This document shows positions 18,841 to 29,540 of a stretch of 64,000 nucleotides of DNA, piece by piece (within the stretch, counting starts at the first letter, position 1; each line of letters starts with the position of its first letter). A model generated the notes under the pieces. The model was not told the DNA's origin. It saw only the letters and a program-made list of their open reading frames with translations, and did no database searches. The position numbers and the translations under genes are program-made. Source of the DNA: Thalassotalea algicola (GTDB taxonomy: Bacteria; Pseudomonadota; Gammaproteobacteria; Enterobacterales; Alteromonadaceae). The stretch spans positions 62,001-126,000 of the forward strand of contig NZ_JABBXH010000007.1 in assembly GCF_012932965.1 (NCBI RefSeq). The letters run 5' to 3'.

Positions 18841-21800
18841 TTATTTAAATTGTAAGGCAAGATTATCCTCGCCCAACAGAATCTTAAATTCGTGCAATAA
18901 CATATCAGCAGGCGTAACCCGCCATTGCACGCCTAGTTCAAGCATTGCTTCAGCTTCTTCTCGCTGATAAAACACACGAACTGGGCAAGTACCGTCTTTA
19001 TATGGTGACAATACTTGCGTAAATTGTTCGATAAAATTAGCGCTGATTAGCGCATTATCCACTTTAAGATCCAGAGATTTAACGTTATTTTCTCTGGCAT
19101 CAGCAATGGTCATTATATCTCGGGCGGTCATTGTATATCCACCTGAATAATCATCAAAGCTGACCTGTCCGCTACAGACTAATATAGCATCATTAACAAG
19201 TAGATCTTGAAAGGTTTCGTAATCATCAGGAAAGAGTCTAACATCAATACGTGCACTCTTGTCATCTAAGGTGACCAAAGCCCAACGTTTGCCTCGTTTA
19301 TTAACCAGTACTCGCACACCAATTACCAAGCCTACTAAGGTTGCTGACTTCTCTTTTCCTGTCGGTTGCACGCTTACTAAGCGACTGCTGGCGTAGTTTT
19401 TAATTTCACTCAAATAACGATTTATCGGGTGGCCTGTTAAATACAAGCCTAATGTTTCTTTTTCACCGTCAAGCCATTGAGGCTCAGGCCATTCTGGTAC
19501 GTCTTTAAACGTTTGACGAGTATCTTCTGGTTCTTCGTTAATTAAGCCAAACAGATCATTTTGACCCAACGCTTGAGCTTTATGATGTTGCTCTGAAGCT
19601 TTAATCGCTTCCGGCAAAGTTTCAAACAAGGCAGCTCGATGTGGTCCTCCACCATCGGTTTTAGGACCTAATGCGTCCATAGCTCCTGATTTAATTAATC
19701 GCTCAAGCACACGTTTATTAGTTTTCTTAATATCTACTCGTGCACAAAAGTCGAATAAATCAGCAAATGGGCCACCTTCTTCTCTTGCCGCAATGATGGC
19801 TTCGATAGGTCCTTCACCAACCCCTTTTACCGCCCCAATACCATAAACAATTTCGTAATCATCGTTTACAGTAAATTTATACTGTCCAGAATTAACATCT
19901 GGTGGCAAAAGAGTAAGCCCCATGTTCTTACATTCATCAACTAGGGTTACTATTTTATCCGTGTTGTCCATATCTGCTGACATTACGGCAGCCATAAATG
20001 GTTCAGGGTAATGCGCTTTCATCCATAAGGTTTGATATGAAACCAGCGCATATGCTGCCGAGTGTGACTTGTTAAAACCATAACCAGCAAATTTTTCTAC
20101 CAAATCAAAGATTTTCATGGCGAGTTCGCCATCTACGCCATTTTCAATTGCCCCTTTTTCAAAGGTTGAACGCTGCTTGGCCATTTCTTCAGGCTTTTTC
20201 TTACCCATAGCGCGGCGAAGCATATCTGCACCACCTAGCGTATAACCAGCTAGTACCTGAGCAATTTGCATTACTTGCTCTTGATAGAGAATAATACCGT
20301 AGGTAGGTTCAAGAATTTCTTTTAGCGATTCGTGTTGCCACTTTTCATCCGGATAAGAAACCGCTTCACGACCGTGTTTACGTTCAATGAAGTTATCAAC
20401 CATGCCTGAATCAAGAGGGCCAGGTCGAAACAATGCAACAAGAGCGATAATATCTTCGAAGCAATCAGGCTTTAACTTTTCTATTAACGCTTTCATGCCG
20501 GACGATTCAAGCTGGAATACAGCAGTAGTTTGCGACGCCAGTAAGAGTTTAAAAGAGTCTTTGTCTTCTAAAGGAATAGCGGCTATATCTATCGGTTCTT
20601 TACCAGCTCTGAGTAGCTTTTCATCGGCCATTTCTATGGCCCATTGTAAAATGGTAAGCGTTCTCAACCCTAAGAAATCAAATTTAACAAGACCTGCATC
20701 TTCAACGTCATTTTTATCAAATTGGGTAACAGGGTTTTTACCTTCTTCATCACAATATAGTGGTGCAAAGTCTGTAATTGTCGTTGGCGATATAACTACG
20801 CCACCGGCATGTTTACCGGCATTACGCGTGGTTCCTTCCAATATACGACACATATCGATGAGGTCTTTAACGTCACTGTCTTGCGCATAAATCTCTGGCA
20901 ATTTAGGCTCAACATCAAACGCTTTCGCGAGTGTCATACCAGGATCACCTGGAATTAACTTGGAGATACGATCGACAAAGCCATACGGGTGACCAAGTAC
21001 ACGGCCTACATCGCGAATTACCGCTTTTGCGGCCATCGTACCAAAGGTGATGATTTGTGATACCGCATCTCGCCCGTAAAGCTCGGCTGTATGATCGATA
21101 ACCTCATCGCGTCTATCCATACAGAAATCGACATCGAAATCAGGCATAGAGACACGTTCAGGGTTTAAGAAACGCTCGAATAGCAAATCATACTCTAGCG
21201 GATCCAAGTCGGTAATTTTCTGGGCATAAGCGACAAGTGATCCCGCACCTGAACCTCGACCTGGGCCTACTGGTATATTGTTATCCTTACTCCACTGGAT
21301 GAACTCCATAACGATCAAGAAATAACCTGGGAAACCCATGGTATTGATTACATCAAGTTCTATTTTTAAACGCTCATCATAAGGTTTCCGTTTTTCTTCA
21401 AAATCGGGTGCGTCTTTATCAAATAAAAACTCTAAACGCTCTTGCAAACCTTCTTCGGATACTTTGACCAGATAATCTTCAATTGGTAAGCCTTCGGTTG
21501 GAAAGTCAGGTAGCACATACTCACCTAAGGTAACCGTAACATTACAACGTTTGGCAATTTCGACAGAATTAGCTAATGCTTCTGGAATATCCGCGAATAG
21601 CTCAAGCATTTCTTGCTCTGTTCGCATATATTGTTGGTTGGAGTAACGTTTTGGTCGGCGTTTATCATCTAGTGTAAAACCATCATGAATCGCTACACGT
21701 ATTTCGTGAGCATCAAAATCTTCTTGATTAAGAAATACCACTTCATTAGTTGCAACCACTGGCAAACTATATTCGCCGGCAAGCGCTACCGCTTGATGTA

Positions 21801-22362
21801 AGTAATTTTCTTCGTCTTGCCTTCCTGTTCGAATAAGCTCCAAATAAAAGCGTTCAGGAAAATACTTTTGATAAAACGCGACCATTTGCGTTACTTGTTC
21901 ATGATTGCCTTTCAGCAACGCCTTACCGATATCCCCTTCTCGTCCGCCCGAGAGCAATATAAGCCCTTGTGCATGTTCAACTAACCAATCTTTATCAATA
22001 ATAGCTTTGCCCTGAACATGGCCTCTTAGGTAAGCTTTTGAGATTAGCTCTGTTATATTTTTATAACCGGCATTGTCAGAACAAATAACTACCAGTCGAA
22101 AAAGCTCACCTTCCAATTCTTCACTTTGTACCCAAAAATCACAACCAATAATGGGCTTAATACCTGCGCCATGACAGGCATGGTAGAACTTAACCAGACC
22201 GCAAAGGTTAGTCTGATCTGCCATACCAATAGCAGGCATATTTAGCTCTTCAGCTCTGGCTACGATAGGTTTCATTTTGCTCAACCCATCACACATTGAA
22301 AAGTCACTATGAACTCTTAAATGAATAAATTGGGGATGGGCAACAACTTCGAGCTCAGACAT
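18841..22362 (-). CDS. dnaE: DNA polymerase III alpha subunit
   Basis: The 1173-residue protein is the replicative polymerase subunit. It has an N-terminal PHP domain ([20 protein letters not shown]), the C-family catalytic core with [18 protein letters not shown] (the catalytic Asp pair) and [13 protein letters not shown], then the helix-hairpin-helix region. The OB fold near the C-terminus is [20 protein letters not shown]. It works at the replication fork with the beta clamp and epsilon; the sequence QNDLFGL near residue 920 fits a clamp-binding motif. It is located between rnhB and accA, the usual order. Confidence 0.97.
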   Translation of the reverse strand: MSELEVVAHPQFIHLRVHSDFSMCDGLSKMKPIVARAEELNMPAIGMADQTNLCGLVKFYHACHGAGIKPIIGCDFWVQSEELEGELFRLVVICSDNAGYKNITELISKAYLRGHVQGKAIIDKDWLVEHAQGLILLSGGREGDIGKALLKGNHEQVTQMVAFYQKYFPERFYLELIRTGRQDEENYLHQAVALAGEYSLPVVATNEVVFLNQEDFDAHEIRVAIHDGFTLDDKRRPKRYSNQQYMRTEQEMLELFADIPEALANSVEIAKRCNVTVTLGEYVLPDFPTEGLPIEDYLVKVSEEGLQERLEFLFDKDAPDFEEKRKPYDERLKIELDVINTMGFPGYFLIVMEFIQWSKDNNIPVGPGRGSGAGSLVAYAQKITDLDPLEYDLLFERFLNPERVSMPDFDVDFCMDRRDEVIDHTAELYGRDAVSQIITFGTMAAKAVIRDVGRVLGHPYGFVDRISKLIPGDPGMTLAKAFDVEPKLPEIYAQDSDVKDLIDMCRILEGTTRNAGKHAGGVVISPTTITDFAPLYCDEEGKNPVTQFDKNDVEDAGLVKFDFLGLRTLTILQWAIEMADEKLLRAGKEPIDIAAIPLEDKDSFKLLLASQTTAVFQLESSGMKALIEKLKPDCFEDIIALVALFRPGPLDSGMVDNFIERKHGREAVSYPDEKWQHESLKEILEPTYGIILYQEQVMQIAQVLAGYTLGGADMLRRAMGKKKPEEMAKQRSTFEKGAIENGVDGELAMKIFDLVEKFAGYGFNKSHSAAYALVSYQTLWMKAHYPEPFMAAVMSADMDNTDKIVTLVDECKNMGLTLLPPDVNSGQYKFTVNDDYEIVYGIGAVKGVGEGPIEAIIAAREEGGPFADLFDFCARVDIKKTNKRVLERLIKSGAMDALGPKTDGGGPHRAALFETLPEAIKASEQHHKAQALGQNDLFGLINEEPEDTRQTFKDVPEWPEPQWLDGEKETLGLYLTGHPINRYLSEIKNYASSRLVSVQPTGKEKSATLVGLVIGVRVLVNKRGKRWALVTLDDKSARIDVRLFPDDYETFQDLLVNDAILVCSGQVSFDDYSGGYTMTARDIMTIADARENNVKSLDLKVDNALISANFIEQFTQVLSPYKDGTCPVRVFYQREEAEAMLELGVQWRVTPADMLLHEFKILLGEDNLALQFK

Positions 22363-22394
22363 GAATGTTCACTTTATAATAATTAATTTTATAG

Positions 22395-23039
22395 TTACTT
22401 CGCTAAGACTGCAGCTACAGGCTTAAAGCTCTTACGATAACAATCTAGTACGCCAAGTTCAGCAATTTTTTCAAAATGCGCTTTGGTCGGGTAGCCTTTA
22501 TGGTTTGCAAAGCCAAACTCGGGATATTTGGCATCGAGTTCAATCATATCATTGTCTCGTTCCACTTTTGCCAAGATAGAGGCAGCACTTATCTCTGCAA
22601 CACGAGCGTCTCCTTTGACAACCGCTTGAGACGGTATGCCCATTTCTGGACAACGATTGCCATCGATTAACACATAGTCAGGTGTAACATCTAAGCCAGC
22701 GACAGCGCGTTGCATTGCGAGCATTGTGGCATGCAATATATTGATGGTGTCAATTTCTTCAGGGCTCGCTCGGCCAATAGCCCATGCTACTGCTTTTTGT
22801 TTTATTTCTTCTGATAGTAATGTACGTTTCTTTTCCGATAACTTTTTGGAATCCATCAGCCCTTCGATAGGATTATCCATATCAAGAATCACTGCAGCTG
22901 TAACGACATCCCCGACTAACGGCCCTCGACCCACTTCGTCGACGCCTGCGATACAATAGGCAACTGGATATTCAAACGGTGGTAGTTCTTTTTTTAGCTT
23001 GGCCTTTTTAGCGGTCGTTGCTTTAGTAGTATTAGTCAT
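22395..23039 (-). CDS. rnhB: Ribonuclease HII
   Basis: The 214-residue enzyme has the RNase HII active-site blocks [17 protein letters not shown] (Asp and Glu), [10 protein letters not shown] and [12 protein letters not shown]. It cleaves RNA in RNA-DNA hybrids, including single misincorporated ribonucleotides. I choose the ATG at 23039 because it overlaps the lpxB stop (ATGACTAA), typical of coupled translation. A longer frame starting at 23084 lies wholly inside lpxB and adds a Cys/Phe-rich leader not found in the family. Confidence 0.94.
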   Translation of the reverse strand: MTNTTKATTAKKAKLKKELPPFEYPVAYCIAGVDEVGRGPLVGDVVTAAVILDMDNPIEGLMDSKKLSEKKRTLLSEEIKQKAVAWAIGRASPEEIDTINILHATMLAMQRAVAGLDVTPDYVLIDGNRCPEMGIPSQAVVKGDARVAEISAASILAKVERDNDMIELDAKYPEFGFANHKGYPTKAHFEKIAELGVLDCYRKSFKPVAAVLAK

Positions 23040-24195
23040 CTTTGAGCAACTCCGAAACGGCATTGGCAGCTTGTAAACTAGCATCTTGTTTTAGCGACAA
23101 ATGAATCTCGGTATACGCTTTATCTAACGAGGATTGATCCTTATATAAACGTTCCTTGATAAGCGGTACTAAATTTTCTACGGTCACTTCGTATTGTAAA
23201 AGTTCAGGAACAAGCGCCTTGTTTGCTAGTAAATTCGGTAAAGAGAAATACTTTAACTTTACTAAAAATTTGCCTAATTGGTAAGTAAACCAATTAAACC
23301 GATATGTGATGACCATAGGTCTTTTTATCAATGCCGCTTCAAGTGTCACGGTACCAGAAGCCGTCAATAAGCAGTCACTTGCCGCCATTACATCTTGTGT
23401 TTTGCCAACAATCACCGTTAAGTCTAATTCGGGAGCTACAGCTTGACGCAGCTCATTAAATTGTTGAGCACGCTTATCACTGATCATAGGTACCACGAAA
23501 GTCAGTTCAGGATCTTCCGCTAGCAATGCTTTAGCCGTTTGCAAAAATACAGGCACCAATTTACTCAGTTCACTGCCCCGGCTACCAGGCATCAAAGCCA
23601 ACACTTTACCTTTCGGGTCTAGTCCTAGTATTTCTCTAGCGACTTTCTTGTCAGATACCAATGGAATGTCATCTGCAAGTGAATGACCAACAAACTGACA
23701 AGGCACTTGATACCTATCATAAAAAGCCTTCTCAAACGGCAACAAAGCCAAAACCAAATTAGTCGCGCGTTGTACTTTGAATACGCGCTTTTCACGCCAA
23801 GCCCAAACAGATGGGCTCACATAATGTACGGTTTTAATGCCCTGACCCTTTAACTTTTCTTCCAAAGTTAAATTAAAATCTGGCGCATCTATACCAATAA
23901 ATACATCTGGCTTATTGTTAATAAAGTATTCGGTTAACGTTTTACGAATGTGGAGTAGTCGGCGAATTCGACCTAGCACTTCAAATAAGCCCATAACCGC
24001 TAGCTCATCCATGGCAAACAGGCTTTCAAAGCCTAGAGCATTCATTTTAGGGCCACCAATACCAATAAATTTGGCATTAGGGTACTTTGATTGTAGGGCT
24101 TTTATTAAGCCCTCTCCAAGGGTGTCTCCTGAGTGCTCACCGACAACAATGGCAAACACTGGAGATTGATTTGATAATTCTGACATGAATGTCAC
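23032..24195 (-). CDS. lpxB: Lipid-A-disaccharide synthase
   Basis: The protein starts [18 protein letters not shown] and contains [41 protein letters not shown] and [10 protein letters not shown], the GT19 family signature. It joins UDP-diacylglucosamine and lipid X to give the lipid A disaccharide on the inner membrane. The start may be the GTG at 24195 or the ATG at 24186; GAGG lies three bases before the GTG and twelve before the ATG, and that GAGG is inside a small hairpin (CTAACC/GGTTAG). It overlaps rnhB by 8 bp and follows lpxA by about 20 bp. Confidence 0.95.
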   Translation of the reverse strand: MTFMSELSNQSPVFAIVVGEHSGDTLGEGLIKALQSKYPNAKFIGIGGPKMNALGFESLFAMDELAVMGLFEVLGRIRRLLHIRKTLTEYFINNKPDVFIGIDAPDFNLTLEEKLKGQGIKTVHYVSPSVWAWREKRVFKVQRATNLVLALLPFEKAFYDRYQVPCQFVGHSLADDIPLVSDKKVAREILGLDPKGKVLALMPGSRGSELSKLVPVFLQTAKALLAEDPELTFVVPMISDKRAQQFNELRQAVAPELDLTVIVGKTQDVMAASDCLLTASGTVTLEAALIKRPMVITYRFNWFTYQLGKFLVKLKYFSLPNLLANKALVPELLQYEVTVENLVPLIKERLYKDQSSLDKAYTEIHLSLKQDASLQAANAVSELLKDD

Positions 24196-24212
24196 TAACC
24201 TCAGGTTAGCTG

Positions 24213-24983
24213 TTAGCGGATAATACCGCGATTAGAAGATTTAATAAATTCCGCAAAAACGGCAACTTCTTCGTATTGCTCAGCCATTTCATGGATACTT
24301 TCAAGCGCTTCTTCTACGCTCAAACCTTTACGATATACTGCCTTGTATGTACGTCGAATAGCGAGGATAGCTTCCTTTGTAAAGCCTCTGCGTTTAAGTC
24401 CCTCTGAGTTCAACCCAAAAGGTGACGCACCATGACCAGATGCCATTACATAGGGTGGCACGTCTTTAAGTACAAGCGAGTTGGCCGCAATAAAGCTATG
24501 TGCACCAATATGACAAAACTGATGAACACCAGACATGCCACCTAGGATAGCCCAGTCGCCAACATGTACATGCCCTGCGATGGATGCGTTGTTAGCTAAA
24601 ATACAGTGATCGCCTACAACACAGTCATGAGCGACATGAGTGTAAGCCATAAATAAATTATTACTGCCAATCTTAGTTAAACTATTGTCCTGGATTGTAC
24701 CTCTATGAATGGTACAACATTCCCGAAATGTATTATTGTCGCCAATAACCAACTCAGTTGGCTCGCCAGCATACTTCAAGTCTTGGCAATCTTCACCAAT
24801 ACTAGCGAATTGGAAAATTACATTACCTTTGCCAATCTTGGTAGGGCCTTTAATTACAACATTTGAACGGATATCGCAGTTATCACCAATAACAACATCC
24901 TTGCCAACATATGTCCAAGGTCCTATGGAAACATTATCACCAATTTGAGCACCTGGCTCAATTATCGCTTGTTCGTGAATCAC
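24213..24983 (-). CDS. lpxA: UDP-N-acetylglucosamine acyltransferase
   Basis: The left-handed beta-helix protein shows hexapeptide repeats (IIEPGAQIGDNVSIGPWTYV, VVIGDNCDI and so on) and the LpxA catalytic His region NNLFMAYTHVAHDCVVGDHC. GHVHVGDWAILGGMSGVHQF is also typical. It adds the first acyl chain of lipid A to UDP-GlcNAc. I start at the GTG at 24983 (IHEQAIIEPGAQ), giving 256 residues, the usual family length. An upstream GTG at 25007 would overlap fabZ and add eight unusual residues. It is placed between fabZ and lpxB as in E. coli. Confidence 0.94.
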   Translation of the reverse strand: MIHEQAIIEPGAQIGDNVSIGPWTYVGKDVVIGDNCDIRSNVVIKGPTKIGKGNVIFQFASIGEDCQDLKYAGEPTELVIGDNNTFRECCTIHRGTIQDNSLTKIGSNNLFMAYTHVAHDCVVGDHCILANNASIAGHVHVGDWAILGGMSGVHQFCHIGAHSFIAANSLVLKDVPPYVMASGHGASPFGLNSEGLKRRGFTKEAILAIRRTYKAVYRKGLSVEEALESIHEMAEQYEEVAVFAEFIKSSNRGIIR

Positions 24984-24987
24984 TAAT

Positions 24988-25440
24988 TTATAACTCTCGT
25001 CTCGCACACATTAGATCTGCACTGCAGACCACTTTACCGTCAACTTTTGCTTCACCATGAAACTTCCACATGCCGCGACGTTCTTTTATAAAATCAACGT
25101 GTAAGTGCATTGTATCACCTGGAGTAACAGGTCTTTTAAATCGAGCATTATCAATCGACGCAAACAAGTAAAGTTCTTTACCCGCCTTATCTTCGTTCGT
25201 TTTAAAACCTAAAACGCCAGTAGCTTGCGCTAAAGCTTCTAGGATCATAACACCTGGAAATATTGCGTTACCGGGAAAGTGACCAGTAAATACAGGCTCA
25301 TTAAACGTGACATTTTTAATCGCATGAAGCCACTTGCCTGGCTCATAATCCAATACGCGGTCAACCAATAGCATTGGATAACGGTGTGGAATCAACGTCT
25401 GTATTTCTTCCACATCAATTACATTCTTTTCTCTTTCCAA
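24988..25440 (-). CDS. fabZ: 3-hydroxyacyl-ACP dehydratase
   Basis: The 150-residue hot-dog-fold enzyme contains [20 protein letters not shown], the catalytic His and Gly in [20 protein letters not shown] (Glu is the second catalytic residue), and [17 protein letters not shown]. It removes water from 3-hydroxyacyl-ACP in fatty acid synthesis and competes with LpxA for 3-hydroxymyristoyl-ACP. The start is a TTG, one base after the lpxD stop, with AAGGA about nine bases upstream. Confidence 0.95.
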   Translation of the reverse strand: MEREKNVIDVEEIQTLIPHRYPMLLVDRVLDYEPGKWLHAIKNVTFNEPVFTGHFPGNAIFPGVMILEALAQATGVLGFKTNEDKAGKELYLFASIDNARFKRPVTPGDTMHLHVDFIKERRGMWKFHGEAKVDGKVVCSADLMCARREL

Positions 25441-25441
25441 C

Positions 25442-26473
25442 TTAATATTCCTTTTTCGCTTCGTTTAGCGCTTTTTCGATTTGGCTGACTTTTTTGGTTG
25501 TATCATCAAGCTTTCTCAACCGCGCATTCATACGATTCCAATCCTTGTTTGGTTGCGCTGGTATGCCTGAAGAATAAACCCCTGGCTTGTCGAGTGCTTT
25601 AGTTACCATAGTCATACCCGTAAGCACGACATTATCCGCTATTTCGATGTGTCCGTTAACTCCGACCAGACCGGCAATTGTACAGTTTTTCCCAACACGG
25701 GAACTTCCAGCAATCACACTGCATGCCGCCATTGCGGTGTTTTCTCCAATAACCACATTGTGTGCAATTTGTATTTGGTTATCTAAAATACAGCCATCGC
25801 CTATGATGGTATCTTCAAGTGCACCTCTATCTATAGTGGTACTCGCACCAATTTCAACACGTTCGCCTATAATAACTCGACCAAGTTGAGGGATTTTATG
25901 CCACCTACCATCGTGTGGTGCATAGCCGAACCCATCAGAACCAATAACAGTATTAGCTTGTATTAGACAGCGCTCACCAATAATACATTCGTGATATACA
26001 CTAATATTAGCCCATAACTTAGTATGAGCCCCTATTTGAGCGTTTTTTCCGATGAAGCAGCCAGCACCAATAACGACATCATCTGCGAGAATAGCGCCAG
26101 CTTCGATAACAGCATTAGCACCAATGGCTACGTTGTTACCAAGTTGTGCTGTTTCATCAACAATTGCACTTGGGTGTATATTAACAGCAGGTAAAGGGGT
26201 TGAATCGAGTAATTGCGCTGTCATCGCATAGCCCATATAAGGATTATCCATGACAAGGGCGTTAGTAGGACAATGCTCTACCATATCTGGTGACACAATA
26301 ACTGCACCAGCCAGCGTATCTTTAAGTTGATTTTGATATTTGCTATTAGCAAGGAATGCGATTTGCGTATTTTTTGCTGCCGCTAATGTAGCAAGACTGC
26401 TAACGGTGATGTTGCCATCTCCCTTAACAGTCGCGCCAATATGCTTTGCAATATCAGTTAACGTATAACTCAT
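25442..26473 (-). CDS. lpxD: UDP-3-O-(3-hydroxyacyl)glucosamine N-acyltransferase
   Basis: The 343-residue protein has the N-terminal uridine-binding domain ([36 protein letters not shown]), a left-handed beta-helix of hexapeptide repeats with the catalytic His region ([19 protein letters not shown]), and a C-terminal helix ([20 protein letters not shown]). It adds the second, N-linked acyl chain in lipid A synthesis. It is 10 bp downstream of skp and 1 bp upstream of fabZ. Confidence 0.96.
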   Translation of the reverse strand: MSYTLTDIAKHIGATVKGDGNITVSSLATLAAAKNTQIAFLANSKYQNQLKDTLAGAVIVSPDMVEHCPTNALVMDNPYMGYAMTAQLLDSTPLPAVNIHPSAIVDETAQLGNNVAIGANAVIEAGAILADDVVIGAGCFIGKNAQIGAHTKLWANISVYHECIIGERCLIQANTVIGSDGFGYAPHDGRWHKIPQLGRVIIGERVEIGASTTIDRGALEDTIIGDGCILDNQIQIAHNVVIGENTAMAACSVIAGSSRVGKNCTIAGLVGVNGHIEIADNVVLTGMTMVTKALDKPGVYSSGIPAQPNKDWNRMNARLRKLDDTTKKVSQIEKALNEAKKEY

Positions 26474-26483
26474 TGCAGTATTC

Positions 26484-26996
26484 TTAGTTTAATTTGCTAA
26501 CTTGCTCTACTACTTTATCAGTAATGCTAGACTCTGGTTTAGAAAATACTACGGCTTTTTGTTCAATTACCATGTCGTACTTATCTTTCGCAGCAATATT
26601 GTCAATTGCTTGGCGTACTAACGCTAGAATTTTTGATGTTTCTTCGTTTTGACGCTGCTGAATTTTTTGTTGAAATTCTTTACCTTTAACTTGGTACTCT
26701 TGATATTTCAGTGCGATTTGCTTGTCTAAATCTTCTTTTTCTTTCTCTGTCATTAAAGAAGAATCACGTTTTTTCTTCTCTTGAAGGTACTTAATTTCTT
26801 TTTCTAATTCTGTAATGAACGCTTTGTCATCTTTGAATTCTGCTTCTAATTTTTGCATTACTGCAGCAGACTGAGGAATCTTACCCATAACTTCTTGAAA
26901 GTTAACCACGCCAATTTTTTGCGCCATCGCAGAACTTGCCAATAACATGCTTGATGCTGCAGTTGTTACTGCCAATGTTTTGATAAATTTTTTCAA
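26484..26996 (-). CDS. skp: Periplasmic chaperone Skp/OmpH
   Basis: The 170-residue protein has a signal peptide (hydrophobic stretch then SSAMAQ). The mature part begins KIGVVNFQEVMGKIPQSAAV, then has long coiled-coil arms rich in Lys, Glu and Gln (about 55-125) and a return to the body domain (YDMVIEQKAVVFSKP), as in Skp trimers that hold unfolded outer-membrane proteins for BamA. The start is a TTG with TAGGAGAATAAG just upstream, so the rare start codon is backed by a strong ribosome-binding site. It sits between bamA and lpxD. Confidence 0.94.
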   Translation of the reverse strand: MKKFIKTLAVTTAASSMLLASSAMAQKIGVVNFQEVMGKIPQSAAVMQKLEAEFKDDKAFITELEKEIKYLQEKKKRDSSLMTEKEKEDLDKQIALKYQEYQVKGKEFQQKIQQRQNEETSKILALVRQAIDNIAAKDKYDMVIEQKAVVFSKPESSITDKVVEQVSKLN

Positions 26997-27038
26997 CTTA
27001 TTCTCCTAAAATTTAAATCTTGTTATACGTAATTATGC

Positions 27039-29513
27039 TTAGAATGTTTTACCAATATTGAAGCTGAAGAAACTTGTATCATCCCCTTCTTCTTTTTTCA
27101 ACGCTTTAGCGAAGCTAAAAATCATTGGTCCCATTGGTGATAACCACTGAATTGAAAGACCAGCAGAACTTCGGTAACGACCGACATCTGAATAGTCATC
27201 TAACTTTTCGAATTCGATTGGCGCTAAATCGCGATAATCATCAATATCAAATTCTGTATCCCAAACATTACCAACATCGACGAACAAACTACTACGCATA
27301 CTATTTGAGTAGCCTTCATCAAGGAACGGTAGTGGGAATATTAACTCTACACCACCCACTGCCAGAGCGTTACCACCAACAGAACGTTGAGAAATATCGA
27401 TATAGTCATGATCAGGACCTAAACAACAACCACTACTATCGCCTACAGGATCTGGCGTACCACCAATTGTTGTCGGCTGTCTAAAGATCGCTCTAGGGCC
27501 AACGATATTGGTTTCAAATCCACGTAATGTGTCGGACCCCCCCGCCCTAAAGTTCTCCCAAAACGGTAATATTTGATCATTACCATTGATTGAATCATAA
27601 CCGTTTGCATAACCAGCCTCGAAGCGAGTTAATACAGACCACTTTTGATCACGTGTTAATGGGAAGTACCATTTAGTATCTAAATTAATTTTAAAATAGT
27701 TAACATCGGAATTAGGCGACGTAACCTTGGCCGACAAAGACTGTTGAGAACCCGCTGTTGGGAATGTACCTCGGTTAAGTGTGACTCGAGAAATACCCAT
27801 TGATAAGTCAAATGTTTCAAATTCTAGCTTAGCATCTGGATCATCTGGATCTGAGTATAAATCATAGAATTTTTGAATTTGCTCGTAAGTTTGTAAACGA
27901 GTAATTCCGTTATTCTTATAACCTAAACCGAAGTTGACTCGAACATACTCATTAATAGGAAAACCTAAATTAAGTCCTAAGCCATAAGTCTTGTTTTCGT
28001 ACTCAACAAGGTTCGCGCTACCAGCATCAAATTCGTTGTAATAGATCGAGCCACCCAATGAAACGCCATCCACGGTAAAGTAAGGGTCAGTATAAGACAC
28101 ACTAACAGCTCGAGAATAACTTACAGTATTGATATTGAACGCTAGTCGATTACCGGTTCCTAAGAAGTTATTCTGTTGAACACCAGCATTTAAACTCAGT
28201 TTTGTTTGAGAACCATAACCAACACCCGCAGTAAATGATCCTGACGGCTGTTCTTTAACTTCGAAATCTACATCAACCAGATCTTCTTCACCCGGTAATT
28301 GATTAGTCTCAAATTCTACAGTTTCTAGATAAGGTAAACGAGATAGCCGAGCCTTTGACGCTTCCACTAAGCTATTTGATAACCAAGCACCTTCCATTTG
28401 TCTCATTTCACGACGAAGAACGCGATCTGCTGTTACATGATTACCTTTAAAGTTTACGCGGTTTACGTAAATACGTTTACCAGGATCAACCGATATTGAT
28501 AACTTTACTGTTTTATCTTCATCGTTAATTTCAGGAATAGTAGTTACTTTTGGATAAGCATAACCGAAACGGCCAAGGAAACGGCTTATCGTTTCTTCGG
28601 TATAAGTCACTTCAGCACCATTATAAAGCTTGTCAGCCTTTAGCGGATTAATTGCACGAATAGTGCTTTCAAATCCAGCCATATCACCAACAAAATCTAC
28701 TTCGCTTACTGTGTATTGCTCACCTTCAGTAATATTTAACGCAATATAAACAGCTTCTTTATCTGGTGTCATAGACACTTGTGTTGAATCAACTTTGAAG
28801 CGCAAATAACCGCGATCTAAATAAAAGCTTTCAATAGTTTCCATATCACCTTGTAGAGTTTGCTTTTGATAGCGGTCTTGCGCCATAAAGTCCCACCAAG
28901 GAGAGTCATAAGTAAGTTCTATTCTTTCAAGAACCTCTTCATCAGAAAAAATTTCATTACCAACAAGGTTGATTTGCTCGATTGCTGCAGCATCACCTTC
29001 TTCAAATACAAATTTTAAATTTACTCGGTTACGAGGTAAATGGGTAACTTCAGCTTCAACATTCGCGTTATATTTACCAACGCTGTGATAGAAATCCTCT
29101 AACCCCATTTCTATGCCAGAAATTACGGTTCGGTCTAGCGTTTCACCTACCCTAATATTACTATCATCAAGGCTTTGCGTAAGCTGTTCATCTTTTAAAT
29201 CGTCATTACCTTCAAATGTAATTTCACTAATGGTTTCTCGCTCTTTTACACGATAGATAACGCGATCACCATCACGAAAAACGCGAATATCATTAAAGTG
29301 CCCTGATTTATATAAGGCCTTTATTGACTGTGAAATACGAAATTCATTTAACGAGTCCCCTACATTAAAAGGTATATGCGTTAATGCAGCTCCTAGAGCT
29401 ACTCTTTGCAAACCTTTAATTTGGATATCTTCAACTTGAAAATCACTTGAAGCCTGCACTGACGTGCCTAAGGTGCCTAATAACACCGCGAAGGCAATTT
29501 TTCTAATCATCAT
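27039..29513 (-). CDS. bamA: Outer-membrane protein assembly factor BamA
   Basis: The 824-residue protein has a signal peptide (to about residue 21, VQASS), five POTRA domains (starting FQVEDIQIKGLQRVALGAAL; next ETISEITFEGNDDLKDEQL) and a 16-strand Omp85 barrel from about residue 425. The loop 6 motif is LRGFETNIVGPRAIF, carrying the conserved RGF triad. SVGGNALAVGGVELIFPLPF follows, and the barrel ends FNIGKTF. It inserts beta-barrel proteins into the outer membrane. Loop 6 holds a vicinal Cys pair (SSGCCLG) where E. coli BamA has two spaced cysteines. It sits between rseP and skp. Confidence 0.97.
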   Translation of the reverse strand: MMIRKIAFAVLLGTLGTSVQASSDFQVEDIQIKGLQRVALGAALTHIPFNVGDSLNEFRISQSIKALYKSGHFNDIRVFRDGDRVIYRVKERETISEITFEGNDDLKDEQLTQSLDDSNIRVGETLDRTVISGIEMGLEDFYHSVGKYNANVEAEVTHLPRNRVNLKFVFEEGDAAAIEQINLVGNEIFSDEEVLERIELTYDSPWWDFMAQDRYQKQTLQGDMETIESFYLDRGYLRFKVDSTQVSMTPDKEAVYIALNITEGEQYTVSEVDFVGDMAGFESTIRAINPLKADKLYNGAEVTYTEETISRFLGRFGYAYPKVTTIPEINDEDKTVKLSISVDPGKRIYVNRVNFKGNHVTADRVLRREMRQMEGAWLSNSLVEASKARLSRLPYLETVEFETNQLPGEEDLVDVDFEVKEQPSGSFTAGVGYGSQTKLSLNAGVQQNNFLGTGNRLAFNINTVSYSRAVSVSYTDPYFTVDGVSLGGSIYYNEFDAGSANLVEYENKTYGLGLNLGFPINEYVRVNFGLGYKNNGITRLQTYEQIQKFYDLYSDPDDPDAKLEFETFDLSMGISRVTLNRGTFPTAGSQQSLSAKVTSPNSDVNYFKINLDTKWYFPLTRDQKWSVLTRFEAGYANGYDSINGNDQILPFWENFRAGGSDTLRGFETNIVGPRAIFRQPTTIGGTPDPVGDSSGCCLGPDHDYIDISQRSVGGNALAVGGVELIFPLPFLDEGYSNSMRSSLFVDVGNVWDTEFDIDDYRDLAPIEFEKLDDYSDVGRYRSSAGLSIQWLSPMGPMIFSFAKALKKEEGDDTSFFSFNIGKTF

Positions 29514-29540
29514 AAATATAACTTTGTCTACTTCTTGTTA

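Noticed and set aside
20387-20890. A 167-codon plus-strand frame inside dnaE
   Set aside because: It is antisense to a highly conserved part of dnaE, is Ser-rich as expected from reversed coding sequence, and has no supporting start site.
27125-27484. A 119-codon plus-strand frame inside bamA, rich in His, Tyr and Gln
   Set aside because: It is antisense to the conserved BamA barrel and has a low-complexity composition typical of shadow frames.
27537-27545. A run of C residues in bamA that could have caused a frameshift
   Set aside because: The BamA frame is intact on both sides, with the conserved RGGSDTLRGF stretch reading straight through it.
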